Below, piece after piece: positions 1-9,660 of a stretch of DNA of 64,000 nt. The stretch is from the NCBI GenBank assembly GCA_026692845.1, contig JAPLNM010000047.1, forward strand, positions 62,001-126,000, given 5' to 3'. A program made the position numbers and the translations under genes. This stretch comes from Planctomycetota bacterium (lineage in GTDB: Bacteria > Planctomycetota > Planctomycetia > Pirellulales > Pirellulaceae). The notes beneath the pieces were generated by a model that was not told the origin of the DNA, ran no database searches, and saw only the letters and a program-made list of their open reading frames with translations. The first letter of the stretch is position 1; every line of letters starts with the position of its first letter.

Positions 1-207
1 ACCTATCAGCTCCATCTTTGGGCCGAGTACCACGATTCGATCCGCTGGATTCCCATCGATTCCTTTCTCGACACCGATACGGTTCCAATCGATCGGATTA
101 AAATAACCGAGTCGACTATGCCGTCGATCAACGCTTACGAGCCTATACTCACCGCGATTCGGTTAACTGCAGACATGGAACTCACGGCCAGGACCAGGAA
201 ACCTTGA
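1..207 (+). CDS. C-terminal fragment of a CDS truncated by the window start, possibly transglutaminase-like
   Basis: Frame 1 is open from base 1 to TGA at 205-207; 'HLWAEYHDSIRWIPIDSFLD' resembles the end of a transglutaminase core (H-x-W.E...W.P.D). Confidence 0.5.
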   Translation, partial: TYQLHLWAEYHDSIRWIPIDSFLDTDTVPIDRIKITESTMPSINAYEPILTAIRLTADMELTARTRKP

Positions 208-1667
208 GCGGCGAGAAGCTCGGCACGAAGTACGACCCGAAGTACGCTCCGAAGTACGTACGGAGCTCGACGGCAACCATCGTCGCTTTGGCACTCGCGC
301 TGAGGATCCTCGCTGCGTTGGCCTGGCAGTCGCAATGCAGTTTGCTCGACACGACTCTGAAATTTGGAGACAGCCATTCCTATTGGACAATCGCTTCGAA
401 TTTGGCAGTCGAGGGTCAGTATCAATACGGAAGCGATCAATCGAAAATATTCCGATCCCCTGCCTACCCGTTGTTTCTTGTACCTTTCGCTTGGAGCGAA
501 AGTTTTTTCTCAACCCAGCGCGCGCAATTGCCCTTTGTGCTGGGGGCAAGAATCGCTGGGTGTATTTTAGGGGCGATAACCGTCTGGATCTTGATACGTT
601 GGACTCGCTGTGTCGCAGGATTGGCGGCAGGTATTTTTGCAGGACTCTTGGCAGCGACCTACTGCGGTGCGGTAGGAATGAGCATCTTTGTCTTGAGCGA
701 GGCAATCGCCACCCCGCTTATGGTCCTCTCTTGCTGGATGCTCTGGAGATCGACTCAAAAGGATCCAGACCTACGCTGGTCGAATCGCTGGTTTTCGAAT
801 CGCTGGTTTACGACCGCTTGTTCGGCTCTTGCGCTGGGGTTGGCGTGCTTGGCCAGACCTAGTTGGGGTCTATGGCCAGCGGTCGCCTTTGCGCTCGTTG
901 CGTTTGCTAGCAATCGATGCGATTTATTTTTTTGGAGGAACTGGATTGTTCAGGGTTTGTTTTTTTTAGGAATTTTGTGCTGCCTAATGGCACCTTGGTG
1001 GGTTCGCAATTATTCGATTACGGGCAAGTTCGTACCATCGACGCTCCAGGTTGGAGCGAGCTTGTACGATGGATGGCATGCTGGAGCGAGCGGTTCGAGC
1101 GACGAAAACATGGCTTTTTCGATCGAAACGATGCAGCGGATCCTCCGCGAAGAAACGATGCTAGCAAACCCTTCCTTGGGGGTCGAATCGACCTTGGAAT
1201 GGCGGATTGACCATCGGTTGCACAAGGAGGCCTGGGCGTGGGCTGGTGAAAATCCATCTGACGCTCTATGGCTAGGATTGGTAAAGTTCCGAAAGACTTG
1301 GTCGCCTTTTCCTACAGCGCGAGAGTTGTCGAATCCCATAGTTGTGCTGTGGGAGGCCGGCAGTTACTTGTTCATTTTGAGCATGAGTGCAGTGGGTTTG
1401 TGGAGTTTGCGGTCAGACCGCAGGCGATGGACCGAAGCGTGTTGGTTCATCGCCCCGTGTGTTTACTTGGCGATGCTCCACATGGTCTTCGTCGGATCGG
1501 TACGCTACAGGCAACCAGGAGTTTTGATGCTGTGCGGCTTGGCTGGAATTGGCCTAAGTGCCGTGTGGACTAGATACATCGACAGAGCGCGGGATAGACC
1601 AACCGGATGGAATAGGATCGCCAACGGATGCCGACGGAAACAGAGTCCAAACAAAACCTCAACTTGA
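204..1667 (+). CDS. Multi-pass membrane protein, glycosyltransferase family 39/ArnT-like
   Basis: 487 aa, many hydrophobic helices; N-terminal 'FGDSHSYWTIASNLAVEGQY' resembles GT39-type loops. TTG start overlaps the previous stop. Confidence 0.65.
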   Translation: MSGEKLGTKYDPKYAPKYVRSSTATIVALALALRILAALAWQSQCSLLDTTLKFGDSHSYWTIASNLAVEGQYQYGSDQSKIFRSPAYPLFLVPFAWSESFFSTQRAQLPFVLGARIAGCILGAITVWILIRWTRCVAGLAAGIFAGLLAATYCGAVGMSIFVLSEAIATPLMVLSCWMLWRSTQKDPDLRWSNRWFSNRWFTTACSALALGLACLARPSWGLWPAVAFALVAFASNRCDLFFWRNWIVQGLFFLGILCCLMAPWWVRNYSITGKFVPSTLQVGASLYDGWHAGASGSSDENMAFSIETMQRILREETMLANPSLGVESTLEWRIDHRLHKEAWAWAGENPSDALWLGLVKFRKTWSPFPTARELSNPIVVLWEAGSYLFILSMSAVGLWSLRSDRRRWTEACWFIAPCVYLAMLHMVFVGSVRYRQPGVLMLCGLAGIGLSAVWTRYIDRARDRPTGWNRIANGCRRKQSPNKTST

Positions 1668-4600
1668 CGAGACCCAGATCGGGCGGACGCCTGAGTTGGA
1701 TTTTGTTGCTATGCGCATCGGCCGTGATGGCCTACTATGTCTTGTTCGACAGGGTGGATCACACGTTGACCTCAGAGATCCAGAGCCGGTTGCGGAAGCA
1801 GTTTCCGGAGCATTGCATCAAGGTAGATCGGGCGCGTTTGGTTCCGGGTAAGTCCATTCTCATCGATGGATTGAGCATCTGCAAATCGACCGAGCAGGGC
1901 ATGCGGGACGTGGTCAAGATCGCCAGGGTCCAGTGCAACGGGCCGATTGATTTGATGGGGATTTTGCAGGGGCAGACGATTGTCGACTCGGTGCTAATCG
2001 ACGGGTTGGAGGTAAGTCTCTGGCCTAAAGCCGATGGAAACTGGAGTCTTTCGGAGCTTTTCCGAAGCCCTTCGGGATCGCTCAAGATGCCGTCGGTGCA
2101 GGTTCGTTCAGGATTTTTAAGGATTGGACATCCCACAGGCGAGCAGCGGCGAGAGATCCTATGTCATGATCTCCAAGGCACTTTCATCGAGCACGCCCTT
2201 GCGACCGAGGATCCCTCGGTCCATGAGTTGCGTCATGAGGTACGCGCTACCTTATCGAGCAGTTATTTCTCGTTGCTTGAACTCCATGCGGTAGGAAACC
2301 TTGCCACTTTGCAGTGGGACGTGCGGGGATCGATTTCCAAGCTCGATTACTCATCGCAATTGAGCGACCAGTTGCCGAGTATCGTCCGAGAGCGGATTCG
2401 AAAGCTTGAAGGCTTCTCGGGTCGACTCGATACGGATTTTCGGTGGGTAAAAAAGGGTGAGCACACGGATTTCAATGGTCATGTGCAGATTCAACAGGGA
2501 CGGTTGCTTCATCCGCAGGTACCCTATCCCTTGGACCAGATCTCTGGCGATTTGTACGTCAGCAAGAACCTGCTTCAACTCAGGAATACCGTCGGTCGAT
2601 CGGGGCGTGCTTCGGTTTCGCTCGAGTGCGATGTCTATGGATTAGATGAGCGCGCACCGTTATCCGCCAAGTTTGGGGTCAGCAATCTGGCGCTCGATGA
2701 GCAGCTTTTCAATGCCCTTCCGCAGGGGGTCCAGGAGCATTGGAAGAAGTTGGGAGTACAAGGAATTATCGATGCCACTGCGGTGGTCGGATACGACGGA
2801 GAGGTTTGGGATCCGCATGTGATGGTACGTGCAGTCAATGGTTCGGTCCATGCGGAATATTTCCCCTATCCGATCCAGCGATTGACGGGGGATTTTGAAT
2901 ACCGAAATGGAGTCATCCACGCCCCGGACCTGATCGCTTATGCTGGAAATCAAAAGCTGCATGGATCTTTAACTTTATGGAAATCCCAGCCTCGATGGCT
3001 CATGGATATGAGCGTGGCAGCCGATGGACCGATCGCGATTGACGAATCCTTACTCCAAGCTTTGACACCCCGTGGTCAGCCTGAGAGCGGTTTCCAACGC
3101 TTTGCCAATTCGCTCCACCCGACCGGGACCGTGTTGGTCAAGAAAGCGAGGTTTGTACGATCGGCCACAAGGCCAGAGTTGGTTTCGAGGTCGCTAGAAC
3201 TGACGTTCTCCGAGTGCTCGATCCGCTACGATGGATTTCGCTATCCGATTACAGATATCAACGGACATGCGACTTTGGACCATGATCGATTAGTGCTCAA
3301 GGACTTTATCGGACGCAACGATGGGGCGCGCATCCAGGGTTCCGGTGTTGCCAATTGCAGCAGCACGAGTCTGGAATCGGTGGACCTTGTCTTTCAAGCT
3401 TTCGGGGTGTCCTTGGACGAGGAACTCAAGCAAGCTTTACCTACAAGTGCAAGAAACCTGTGGGTTCAATTGCAACCCAGTGGATCGATCGACAGGGTGG
3501 AGATCAAGATCCAGCGACCTAACTTGCGCTCGCCGTTGGATCTGAAAGTGGCGATCCAAGAAACCCGAAACAGCGATCGGAGCGGGACAGGTGTATCGCT
3601 TCATCCGCTATCGTTTCCTTACGCGATGCACGACATCGACTGCGTGGTTGATTTCCGACCTGGAAGGATCGACATTCGATCCCTATCAGGAATCCATGAT
3701 GCGAGCCGCATCGAAACCAATGGACAAATCCGGCTCCATAGCGATGGATCATGGGACGGAATGCTCAATTGGCTTCCCACCTCGCGTTTGCTCGTCGACC
3801 AAGTGCTCATCGGTTGTTTGCCCAAAGTGCTCCGCGAACCGATGACTCGATGGGGTTTTCGAGGACCGGTGAGTATTACCGGCTCTACCTATGTCGCCTC
3901 GCCCGAGGAAGGCCACGCATCGCTGCTCAGGGATTGGAACCTTCGGGCGGACTTGGAAGATGCGTCGATCGGGATCGAGCAAGTAAAAGGATTGCGAGGA
4001 ACGATCCAAATCACTGGGGAGAACAGCAATCACTCGACGACGGCTTATGGCTCCCTTGCTCTCGATGCGATGTCGGTTCGCGGTGTGGCCGTAACGGGAG
4101 TCGAAGGACCCTTTGCACTAAACCACAATATCCTTTACTTAGGACGAGACGCAAGCGATTGGAATACCAGGAACCCCTCGGGCCGTCGAATTGCCTCGAA
4201 CAGCTCGGCGGCCAATCCGACGAGCATCCAAGCACCGGTCGTCTCGGCATCCTTTCAATCGAGCGTCCGAAACAGTTTGGTCGAGCGAAGAGACCAAGGG
4301 GTGCCCAGTTGGTTCGGCCCGAAACACACCGCGCCGATCGAATCCCCGAGTATGGATATCAGCGATAACGACATGCGCGCTCGGACCCTCAGCGGGACGC
4401 TGTTGCTCTGCGGTGTCGTACCATTGAACGGCGACCGAGCGCACTTACGCTTGCGATTGGTGGATGCCGACGTTCACGGGATGCTTGTCGATCTCGGAGA
4501 GTCCCTAACAACGGCCAATGGACGGCTTTTCATCGAGTGCGATATTGACGGATCGATGGACAATCTCAACGCGTTTTCCGGAGTGGGTAAGGCTTGGTTG

Positions 4601-4987
4601 CGAGGCGCGAATCTTTATGAGCTCCCTGTGATGATTCGCCTGCTGAATCTTTTGGCTGTCCGACCTGACCAAGGTGCTTTCGATTCGGCGGACATTGAGT
4701 TTGGCATCGATGGTGATAGGATTCCGATCAAGAGCTTGCAACTAGACGGCGATTTGATCTCAATGCAAGGGAAGGGATCTGTGAATTTTCGGCGCGAATT
4801 GGATTTAGAATTGGTGGCCAATGTAGGTCGACGCGGAATCGTCGGTGCGTTGGTCAGACCCTTCACCCAAAACCCCAACGCCAATTGGATGCGAATCGAA
4901 GTGGGGGGTACGACGAGCAACCCTCAGATTCGCCCCCCGATGCCATTGCGGGATTCGATCGACCAAGTCATCCTTGACGCCCCTTGA
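1628..4987 (+). CDS. AsmA-like/DUF3971-type large envelope protein
   Basis: 1119 aa, one N-terminal TM; C-terminal 'LDGDLISMQGKGSVNFRRELDLELVANVGRRG' resembles an AsmA C-terminal region. Confidence 0.65.
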   Translation: MPTETESKQNLNLTRPRSGGRLSWILLLCASAVMAYYVLFDRVDHTLTSEIQSRLRKQFPEHCIKVDRARLVPGKSILIDGLSICKSTEQGMRDVVKIARVQCNGPIDLMGILQGQTIVDSVLIDGLEVSLWPKADGNWSLSELFRSPSGSLKMPSVQVRSGFLRIGHPTGEQRREILCHDLQGTFIEHALATEDPSVHELRHEVRATLSSSYFSLLELHAVGNLATLQWDVRGSISKLDYSSQLSDQLPSIVRERIRKLEGFSGRLDTDFRWVKKGEHTDFNGHVQIQQGRLLHPQVPYPLDQISGDLYVSKNLLQLRNTVGRSGRASVSLECDVYGLDERAPLSAKFGVSNLALDEQLFNALPQGVQEHWKKLGVQGIIDATAVVGYDGEVWDPHVMVRAVNGSVHAEYFPYPIQRLTGDFEYRNGVIHAPDLIAYAGNQKLHGSLTLWKSQPRWLMDMSVAADGPIAIDESLLQALTPRGQPESGFQRFANSLHPTGTVLVKKARFVRSATRPELVSRSLELTFSECSIRYDGFRYPITDINGHATLDHDRLVLKDFIGRNDGARIQGSGVANCSSTSLESVDLVFQAFGVSLDEELKQALPTSARNLWVQLQPSGSIDRVEIKIQRPNLRSPLDLKVAIQETRNSDRSGTGVSLHPLSFPYAMHDIDCVVDFRPGRIDIRSLSGIHDASRIETNGQIRLHSDGSWDGMLNWLPTSRLLVDQVLIGCLPKVLREPMTRWGFRGPVSITGSTYVASPEEGHASLLRDWNLRADLEDASIGIEQVKGLRGTIQITGENSNHSTTAYGSLALDAMSVRGVAVTGVEGPFALNHNILYLGRDASDWNTRNPSGRRIASNSSAANPTSIQAPVVSASFQSSVRNSLVERRDQGVPSWFGPKHTAPIESPSMDISDNDMRARTLSGTLLLCGVVPLNGDRAHLRLRLVDADVHGMLVDLGESLTTANGRLFIECDIDGSMDNLNAFSGVGKAWLRGANLYELPVMIRLLNLLAVRPDQGAFDSADIEFGIDGDRIPIKSLQLDGDLISMQGKGSVNFRRELDLELVANVGRRGIVGALVRPFTQNPNANWMRIEVGGTTSNPQIRPPMPLRDSIDQVILDAP

Positions 4988-5013
4988 TCCAGCTTGGAAA
5001 CCGAAGGCTTGGG

Positions 5014-5283
5014 ATGACACAACCGATCGATTCATTCAAAGACTCTTTCCGATTCAAACGGATTGTCAAGGACCGACCGGTCGAGCAAGCCACGGCACTT
5101 GGACAGAACGCCGAGCGCTTCGGCGACGGGAAATCGTACGCGGCTCGATCAAAGCCCAGCTCCGCGAATCCGGAGTCTGATGAAAGCCCGACCGATGAAC
5201 TCGGATTTGGCGGCCAAGCCGGCGAGCAATCCGCTGAACCGCCTGAAAGCCAGACCGACAGCTCGATCGATTATTTGGCCTGA
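5014..5283 (+). CDS. Hypothetical small protein
   Basis: Short polar ORF directly after the AsmA-like gene; ORF track start 4984 (TTG overlapping the previous stop), ATG at 5014. Confidence 0.4.
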   Translation: MTQPIDSFKDSFRFKRIVKDRPVEQATALGQNAERFGDGKSYAARSKPSSANPESDESPTDELGFGGQAGEQSAEPPESQTDSSIDYLA

Positions 5284-5367
5284 GTTGCACTACAAAAAAC
5301 TCCCAGAAGCATTAGAATTAAGACGACTTACTCGTTTCTTACTTCTTCTTTAAGTCCGGAATTGCTC

Positions 5368-6147
5368 ATGCACGTTGCCCTCCTACCACGGATTCTTTCA
5401 AGCTTTTCGTTCGCCTTCGTGTTCGCATTCTTGTGCTGGGAATGCTCTGCGGAGCCAGTCGCACAAGACACCGTCAAGATGATGGTCGATCCCTCGGGGA
5501 CATGGAGATGGGAATACGATCTGGATGGCCAACAGTTTAAGGATCAGGTTCGCTTGACGCTCGGAGAAGCGATAAAAGACTCGAAGGACAAAGCGCTCAA
5601 AGGCAAATACCAAAGTAGCTCAGGCCGTAAAATCGATATCGAAAACGGGCGGGTGAGTGGAGATAAAATCAGCTTCGAATTCAAGATCAACTACCAAGGC
5701 ATGGACGTCAAACTGCTATTCGATGGAACCGTCAAAAAAGACTCGCTCGATGGCACGGTCAAGGCTTCGACCGATGCCGGCAGCAGGGACCTGGATTGGA
5801 CGGCCACCCGAAGTGTTCTTGCGGATGACGTTGTCGGGAAATGGAAGCTGCGGATCGATGCGAACGGAAACGTCATGGAACCGATCCTGACGATCACCAA
5901 AGATGGCGAGCAACTCAAGGCGAGCTACGCTTTAGGCAATGATGTCAAGATCGAAGCCAAGGACGTGAAAATCGAAAAAAATGAACTGACATTTACTGTA
6001 GAAGCTGACTTTCAAGGCTCCCGCATCAAGGCAGACTTCATGGGTAGCCCCCTGGGCGACAAGATCAAAGGATCGATCGACTATGCGTTGGGTAACGATG
6101 CAGGGGAAGTCGAGTTCACAGGGGAACGTCGCGACGATGCGATCTAA
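5368..6147 (+). CDS. Secreted protein with two tandem lipocalin-like repeats
   Basis: Signal peptide; two roughly 100-aa units beginning 'GTWRWEYDLDG' and 'GKWKLRIDANG', each with '..YQG/.FQG..' and '.GT/.GS' strands. Confidence 0.6.
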   Translation: MHVALLPRILSSFSFAFVFAFLCWECSAEPVAQDTVKMMVDPSGTWRWEYDLDGQQFKDQVRLTLGEAIKDSKDKALKGKYQSSSGRKIDIENGRVSGDKISFEFKINYQGMDVKLLFDGTVKKDSLDGTVKASTDAGSRDLDWTATRSVLADDVVGKWKLRIDANGNVMEPILTITKDGEQLKASYALGNDVKIEAKDVKIEKNELTFTVEADFQGSRIKADFMGSPLGDKIKGSIDYALGNDAGEVEFTGERRDDAI

Positions 6148-6226
6148 CCCGCAGCGCTGATTCAGCCCACTCGATGATTTTCCTAGCAGATATCTATCTT
6201 TGAAAAAGATTCAAGGACCACAACCG

Positions 6227-6322
6227 ATGAAAATACCGGTTCTCTCATGGAATCGAACTGCACTCCGAATCGCCTGCCTGTTATGCCTTTACGAAAGCTT
6301 GGACCATCCCGTCTTCGGCTGA
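6227..6322 (+). CDS. Possible small ORF (31 aa, hydrophobic N-terminus)
   Basis: ATG at 6227 preceded by AAGGA (6213-6217, 9-nt spacing); translation MKIPVLSWNRTALRIACLLCLYESLDHPVFG*. Not in the ORF track. Confidence 0.25.
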   Translation: MKIPVLSWNRTALRIACLLCLYESLDHPVFG

Positions 6323-6341
6323 CTGTTATACGCAATAGGGC

Positions 6342-7319
6342 TCAGCGGGCGTCACTCGTCAAGCGGGCCTTAACGCCTTTTTTGGCACCGAAGGGTTCCT
6401 TGGTAGAACCCGGATCGTTGGCTAATAGCCCCGAGCCCTCGGCCTTGGTCTTGGAAGGTTCCGTCGGTTCGGCTTTGTTCGACTCGAACCAAGGGTGAGC
6501 GAAGGTGATTTGCGAGCGAGGATCCACACCATTGGGTGCATCACCTTTTGGAATCTCGTCGTTAAGAATCCTCTGCCCATTGAATCTTCGTCCCGCAAAC
6601 CTTGGCCCTCGGTAGATGGATCCTTGCTGAATGGGGCCTATTCCCAGGAACCATGTATCCTTGGCGTTGCTGCCTGCTTGGGCGATCCCCGACTGCCACA
6701 GAGGTTCCCTAGTATCCCGGTCGTAGGCGAATACCGCGATCTTCGAGGCTGCGCTTTTAACTTCTTTTTTGGCGAACGAAACCTCGGGGATCGTCGGAAG
6801 CATTGGAGCGGCAGCCATCAACGAAGAGGCACCTCCAAAGATATTCAACGCAGGAATTCCGTAGGTGACGTTGTGACCGTCGGTACCCAAGGCTCCACAT
6901 CTGGCTTCGCAAATGATGTCAGCAACATCTTTGGTATCGACGATCTGACACCCGGCGGCAGTCAGTTGCTGGCGAATCGAGCTGATCACATAGTCAGAGG
7001 TTACCAGGTTGGTTTGCATAGCAACGCCGGGAATCGGCTTTCCCGCCGAAGCCATGAACGTCGTATCGAGGTAGACCTTGTAACCGGTTAGTGGACGAAA
7101 ATCGATTTTAGATATCGTCGAATCGACCGCGTCGGACATGAGCAATTGCTCTGTAGCCGTCACCGACTTGGTCGTACCACATCCGGGCAGTGACAAAGCG
7201 AGCATGGTTCCGAGAAGGAGGTTGAAACCAGTGGCATGGGTCGCAATTCGGATCGATCCGATACCTAATTTTCGGAGTAGCAATTTTCTCATCGATTGGT
7301 CTTTGACGCGCTGATTCAT
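6342..7319 (-). CDS. Lipoprotein-like protein, DUF6655-type
   Basis: Signal region with lipobox-like 'LSLPGCG', then 'TKSVTATEQLLMSDAVDSTISKIDF'. Family name from memory. Confidence 0.55.
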   Translation of the reverse strand: MNQRVKDQSMRKLLLRKLGIGSIRIATHATGFNLLLGTMLALSLPGCGTTKSVTATEQLLMSDAVDSTISKIDFRPLTGYKVYLDTTFMASAGKPIPGVAMQTNLVTSDYVISSIRQQLTAAGCQIVDTKDVADIICEARCGALGTDGHNVTYGIPALNIFGGASSLMAAAPMLPTIPEVSFAKKEVKSAASKIAVFAYDRDTREPLWQSGIAQAGSNAKDTWFLGIGPIQQGSIYRGPRFAGRRFNGQRILNDEIPKGDAPNGVDPRSQITFAHPWFESNKAEPTEPSKTKAEGSGLLANDPGSTKEPFGAKKGVKARLTSDAR

Positions 7320-8569
7320 TTCCAGCGTACTTGGCTTTGGGTATTGGCTTGAAGATTCCTTTGCGATTCCTGACGCATCTTTTCGATGAGCTGGTCGCTA
7401 GGTCGATCGATCGTCAATTGCCGGGTGCTTCCCGATGAATCGGTTAGAATCACGGTCATGGTCGTCGGACCGGCGGTTGCCAAGGACCCTTCAGGAACGG
7501 ATTTAGGGGCGTTCGGAAGCTTGTGCAAGCCGAGTTTCTTTAGCTGGTCGTGGACAACTTGAATTCCACAGAAGAGTCCTTCATCGAGCTGGGCATCGGC
7601 TGCAAAGCAAACACCAACCAGCTCGCCTCGGCTGTTGAACAACCCACCGCCACTGCGTCCCTGAACCGGAGCGCCTGCGATCTCGATGTTGGCCGAGCCA
7701 AGGTATCGATTCAGCTTCGTCACATGCGAATCGCGTCTCGAGGGAACACCGCCATGATCACAACCCAGGCTATAGACCCGGTCACCTTGCACGAGTTCCT
7801 CAACCTGCTGTGCAACTTGGGCAACCGGGACCGCTTTGCTTGGTTGAAACATAAGAAGTCCGATATCGGCGTCCTCGATTTGGTAATCGATTAACTCGGC
7901 CGAGTAGCTAACGGGAGTCCCGCTTTCGAAACGTTCGACCCTAATGATCGATTTTGCGGTTCGGTCGCGAAAAAGATGTCCGCAAGTTAGCACCACGGCA
8001 CCCTGGGCATCGCACTGGATCACGGTGCCAGAACCGATCGCGTGCGAATCGGGCTCGTCGACCATGATGCGTACTGTGGCTCCCGCGGGATCCGATAGCA
8101 ATGGCTCTGGGTTTCTCGGGATCGCCGAGCGTTGCATGGGAACCAAGGAATCGGGATCGATACTGGATTGGTTCGTGCTTGTCCGAATCGGTGAGTGCTT
8201 GATCGAATCGGGTGCAGAATACCTGATCATTCTTCGATAAAACTCGGTCCAATTGACTGGACCGAGAATCCGATCGACCTCCCGGCCTCCTTGAGTTAGG
8301 ACCGTTGTTGGAGCAGTGTGGATGCGCCATCGTTCGGTCAAGTGCGGCTCGCGCCGCGCATCGACGCGGCGAACAGCCCAGCCCATCTCGATGGCTTGAG
8401 TTGCGACCTGATCCATCGACTCACTATCGGGATGCTGCGGATCGACGAAAACAATCGCTAGACAATCCCCCACCTGAGCCCTCGCCACGGGAGAAGCCAG
8501 TGCGCCAATCACGGCCCATCCTAGCATCCACCAGAGCAAGTGCGTTGACGCTCTGTTTCTCGTTACCAT
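7316..8569 (-). CDS. Secreted trypsin-like serine peptidase with thioredoxin-like N-terminal region
   Basis: Candidate triad: His in 'LTCGHLF', Asp in 'DADIGLL', Ser in 'GRSGGGLF'. N-terminus 'CLAIVFVDPQHPDS...TAPTTVLTQGGREV' is thioredoxin-like. Confidence 0.7.
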   Translation of the reverse strand: MVTRNRASTHLLWWMLGWAVIGALASPVARAQVGDCLAIVFVDPQHPDSESMDQVATQAIEMGWAVRRVDARREPHLTERWRIHTAPTTVLTQGGREVDRILGPVNWTEFYRRMIRYSAPDSIKHSPIRTSTNQSSIDPDSLVPMQRSAIPRNPEPLLSDPAGATVRIMVDEPDSHAIGSGTVIQCDAQGAVVLTCGHLFRDRTAKSIIRVERFESGTPVSYSAELIDYQIEDADIGLLMFQPSKAVPVAQVAQQVEELVQGDRVYSLGCDHGGVPSRRDSHVTKLNRYLGSANIEIAGAPVQGRSGGGLFNSRGELVGVCFAADAQLDEGLFCGIQVVHDQLKKLGLHKLPNAPKSVPEGSLATAGPTTMTVILTDSSGSTRQLTIDRPSDQLIEKMRQESQRNLQANTQSQVRWK

Positions 8570-8679
8570 CCGGATCCTCCTTGATCCAATCCAGGCTGAT
8601 CTAGCCTAATCCTTCGGGACCAAGGGCCTCCGAACTCACTTAGTCCGGAGTGTCCAAATTGAAGGCATTCAGAGCAAGA

Positions 8680-9609
8680 TCATTCCTGGTCTTTTGAACG
8701 ATTTACAGGCGAATCGTTTGCTAGCAAAACATCCACGGCGACATCGAGCAGCGTATCGCCGCCTCCGACATAGACTCCTTGGATGGGTGGAACATCCGCG
8801 TAATCACGGCCCCAAGCAACGGTGATATGATCCCAGTTGGCCCGTATGTTGTTGGTCGGGTCCCAATCGATCCAACCGAGTTGCCCGAGAAAGATGCTGA
8901 CCCAAGCGTGCGAGGCATCGGCACCGATTCGCTTGGATTCCCCTGGGGCCGGGACCGTGACGAGATAGCCGCTGACATAGCGGGCTGGAATACCGGCGGT
9001 TCTCATGCAGGAGATGAACACGTTTGCGAGATCTTGGCAAACCCCAACACGATTCTCCAGGGCCATGAGCGAGGGAGTTGTCACATCGGTCGAACTGGGT
9101 TCGTACCGGATGGATTGATGGATGTGTTGATTGATCGCGTCGAGCAGCATGAGGCTATCGCATTTTGGGTCCCAAACCGCCGACAAGAAGGACTCGAACT
9201 GCGGATCGACGGCGCAGTACCGCGATGGACTAAGGAATTCGAGTGCCAAGCGGCTTTCGCTGGTGTTGGCCTGTAGGGTTTCGGTCACTAAATCGCCGAT
9301 TGAAAAGCCGGCCAGTGGTACGAATCGGTTTTCGGATCGCTCGACTCCACAGGACGAGTGAACCGTCATTTCCGCATGGGGCCGTTCGATGCTGAAGAAC
9401 TCCGTCGGATTGCCAAAGCTATCAAAGCCTTGGGTTCGATAGTCTGGTTCGGGGGTGATTTCTATCGCCGAGTGGAGGAGTTTTTGGCCTGCGACCTCGC
9501 GAGGTCGCAGGTGCAGTTGGTTGTGGCACAAGGACGCCTGGAGACTATGCCGATAGCTGGTCCTGTGCGAAATCTGGTATTGTCGTGCTTGAAAAATGCC
9601 TAAAGACAT
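8680..9609 (-). CDS. Transglutaminase family protein
   Basis: N-terminal 'YQISHRTSYRHSLQASLCHNQLHLRPR'; core 'GVCQDLANVFISCMRTAGIPARYVSGYL' and 'DASHAWVSIFLGQLGWIDWDPTN'. Confidence 0.9.
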   Translation of the reverse strand: MSLGIFQARQYQISHRTSYRHSLQASLCHNQLHLRPREVAGQKLLHSAIEITPEPDYRTQGFDSFGNPTEFFSIERPHAEMTVHSSCGVERSENRFVPLAGFSIGDLVTETLQANTSESRLALEFLSPSRYCAVDPQFESFLSAVWDPKCDSLMLLDAINQHIHQSIRYEPSSTDVTTPSLMALENRVGVCQDLANVFISCMRTAGIPARYVSGYLVTVPAPGESKRIGADASHAWVSIFLGQLGWIDWDPTNNIRANWDHITVAWGRDYADVPPIQGVYVGGGDTLLDVAVDVLLANDSPVNRSKDQE

Positions 9610-9660
9610 TCGATGCCGATCAGGAAATAGAGAAAACCTGTCTACAAGCTCGCTCCCCCT

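Noticed and set aside
163-705. 180-aa - strand ORF
   Set aside because: Antisense to the GT39-like gene; Arg/Ser-rich shadow ORF.
3751-4368. 205-aa + strand ORF
   Set aside because: Out-of-frame within the AsmA-like gene; biased composition.
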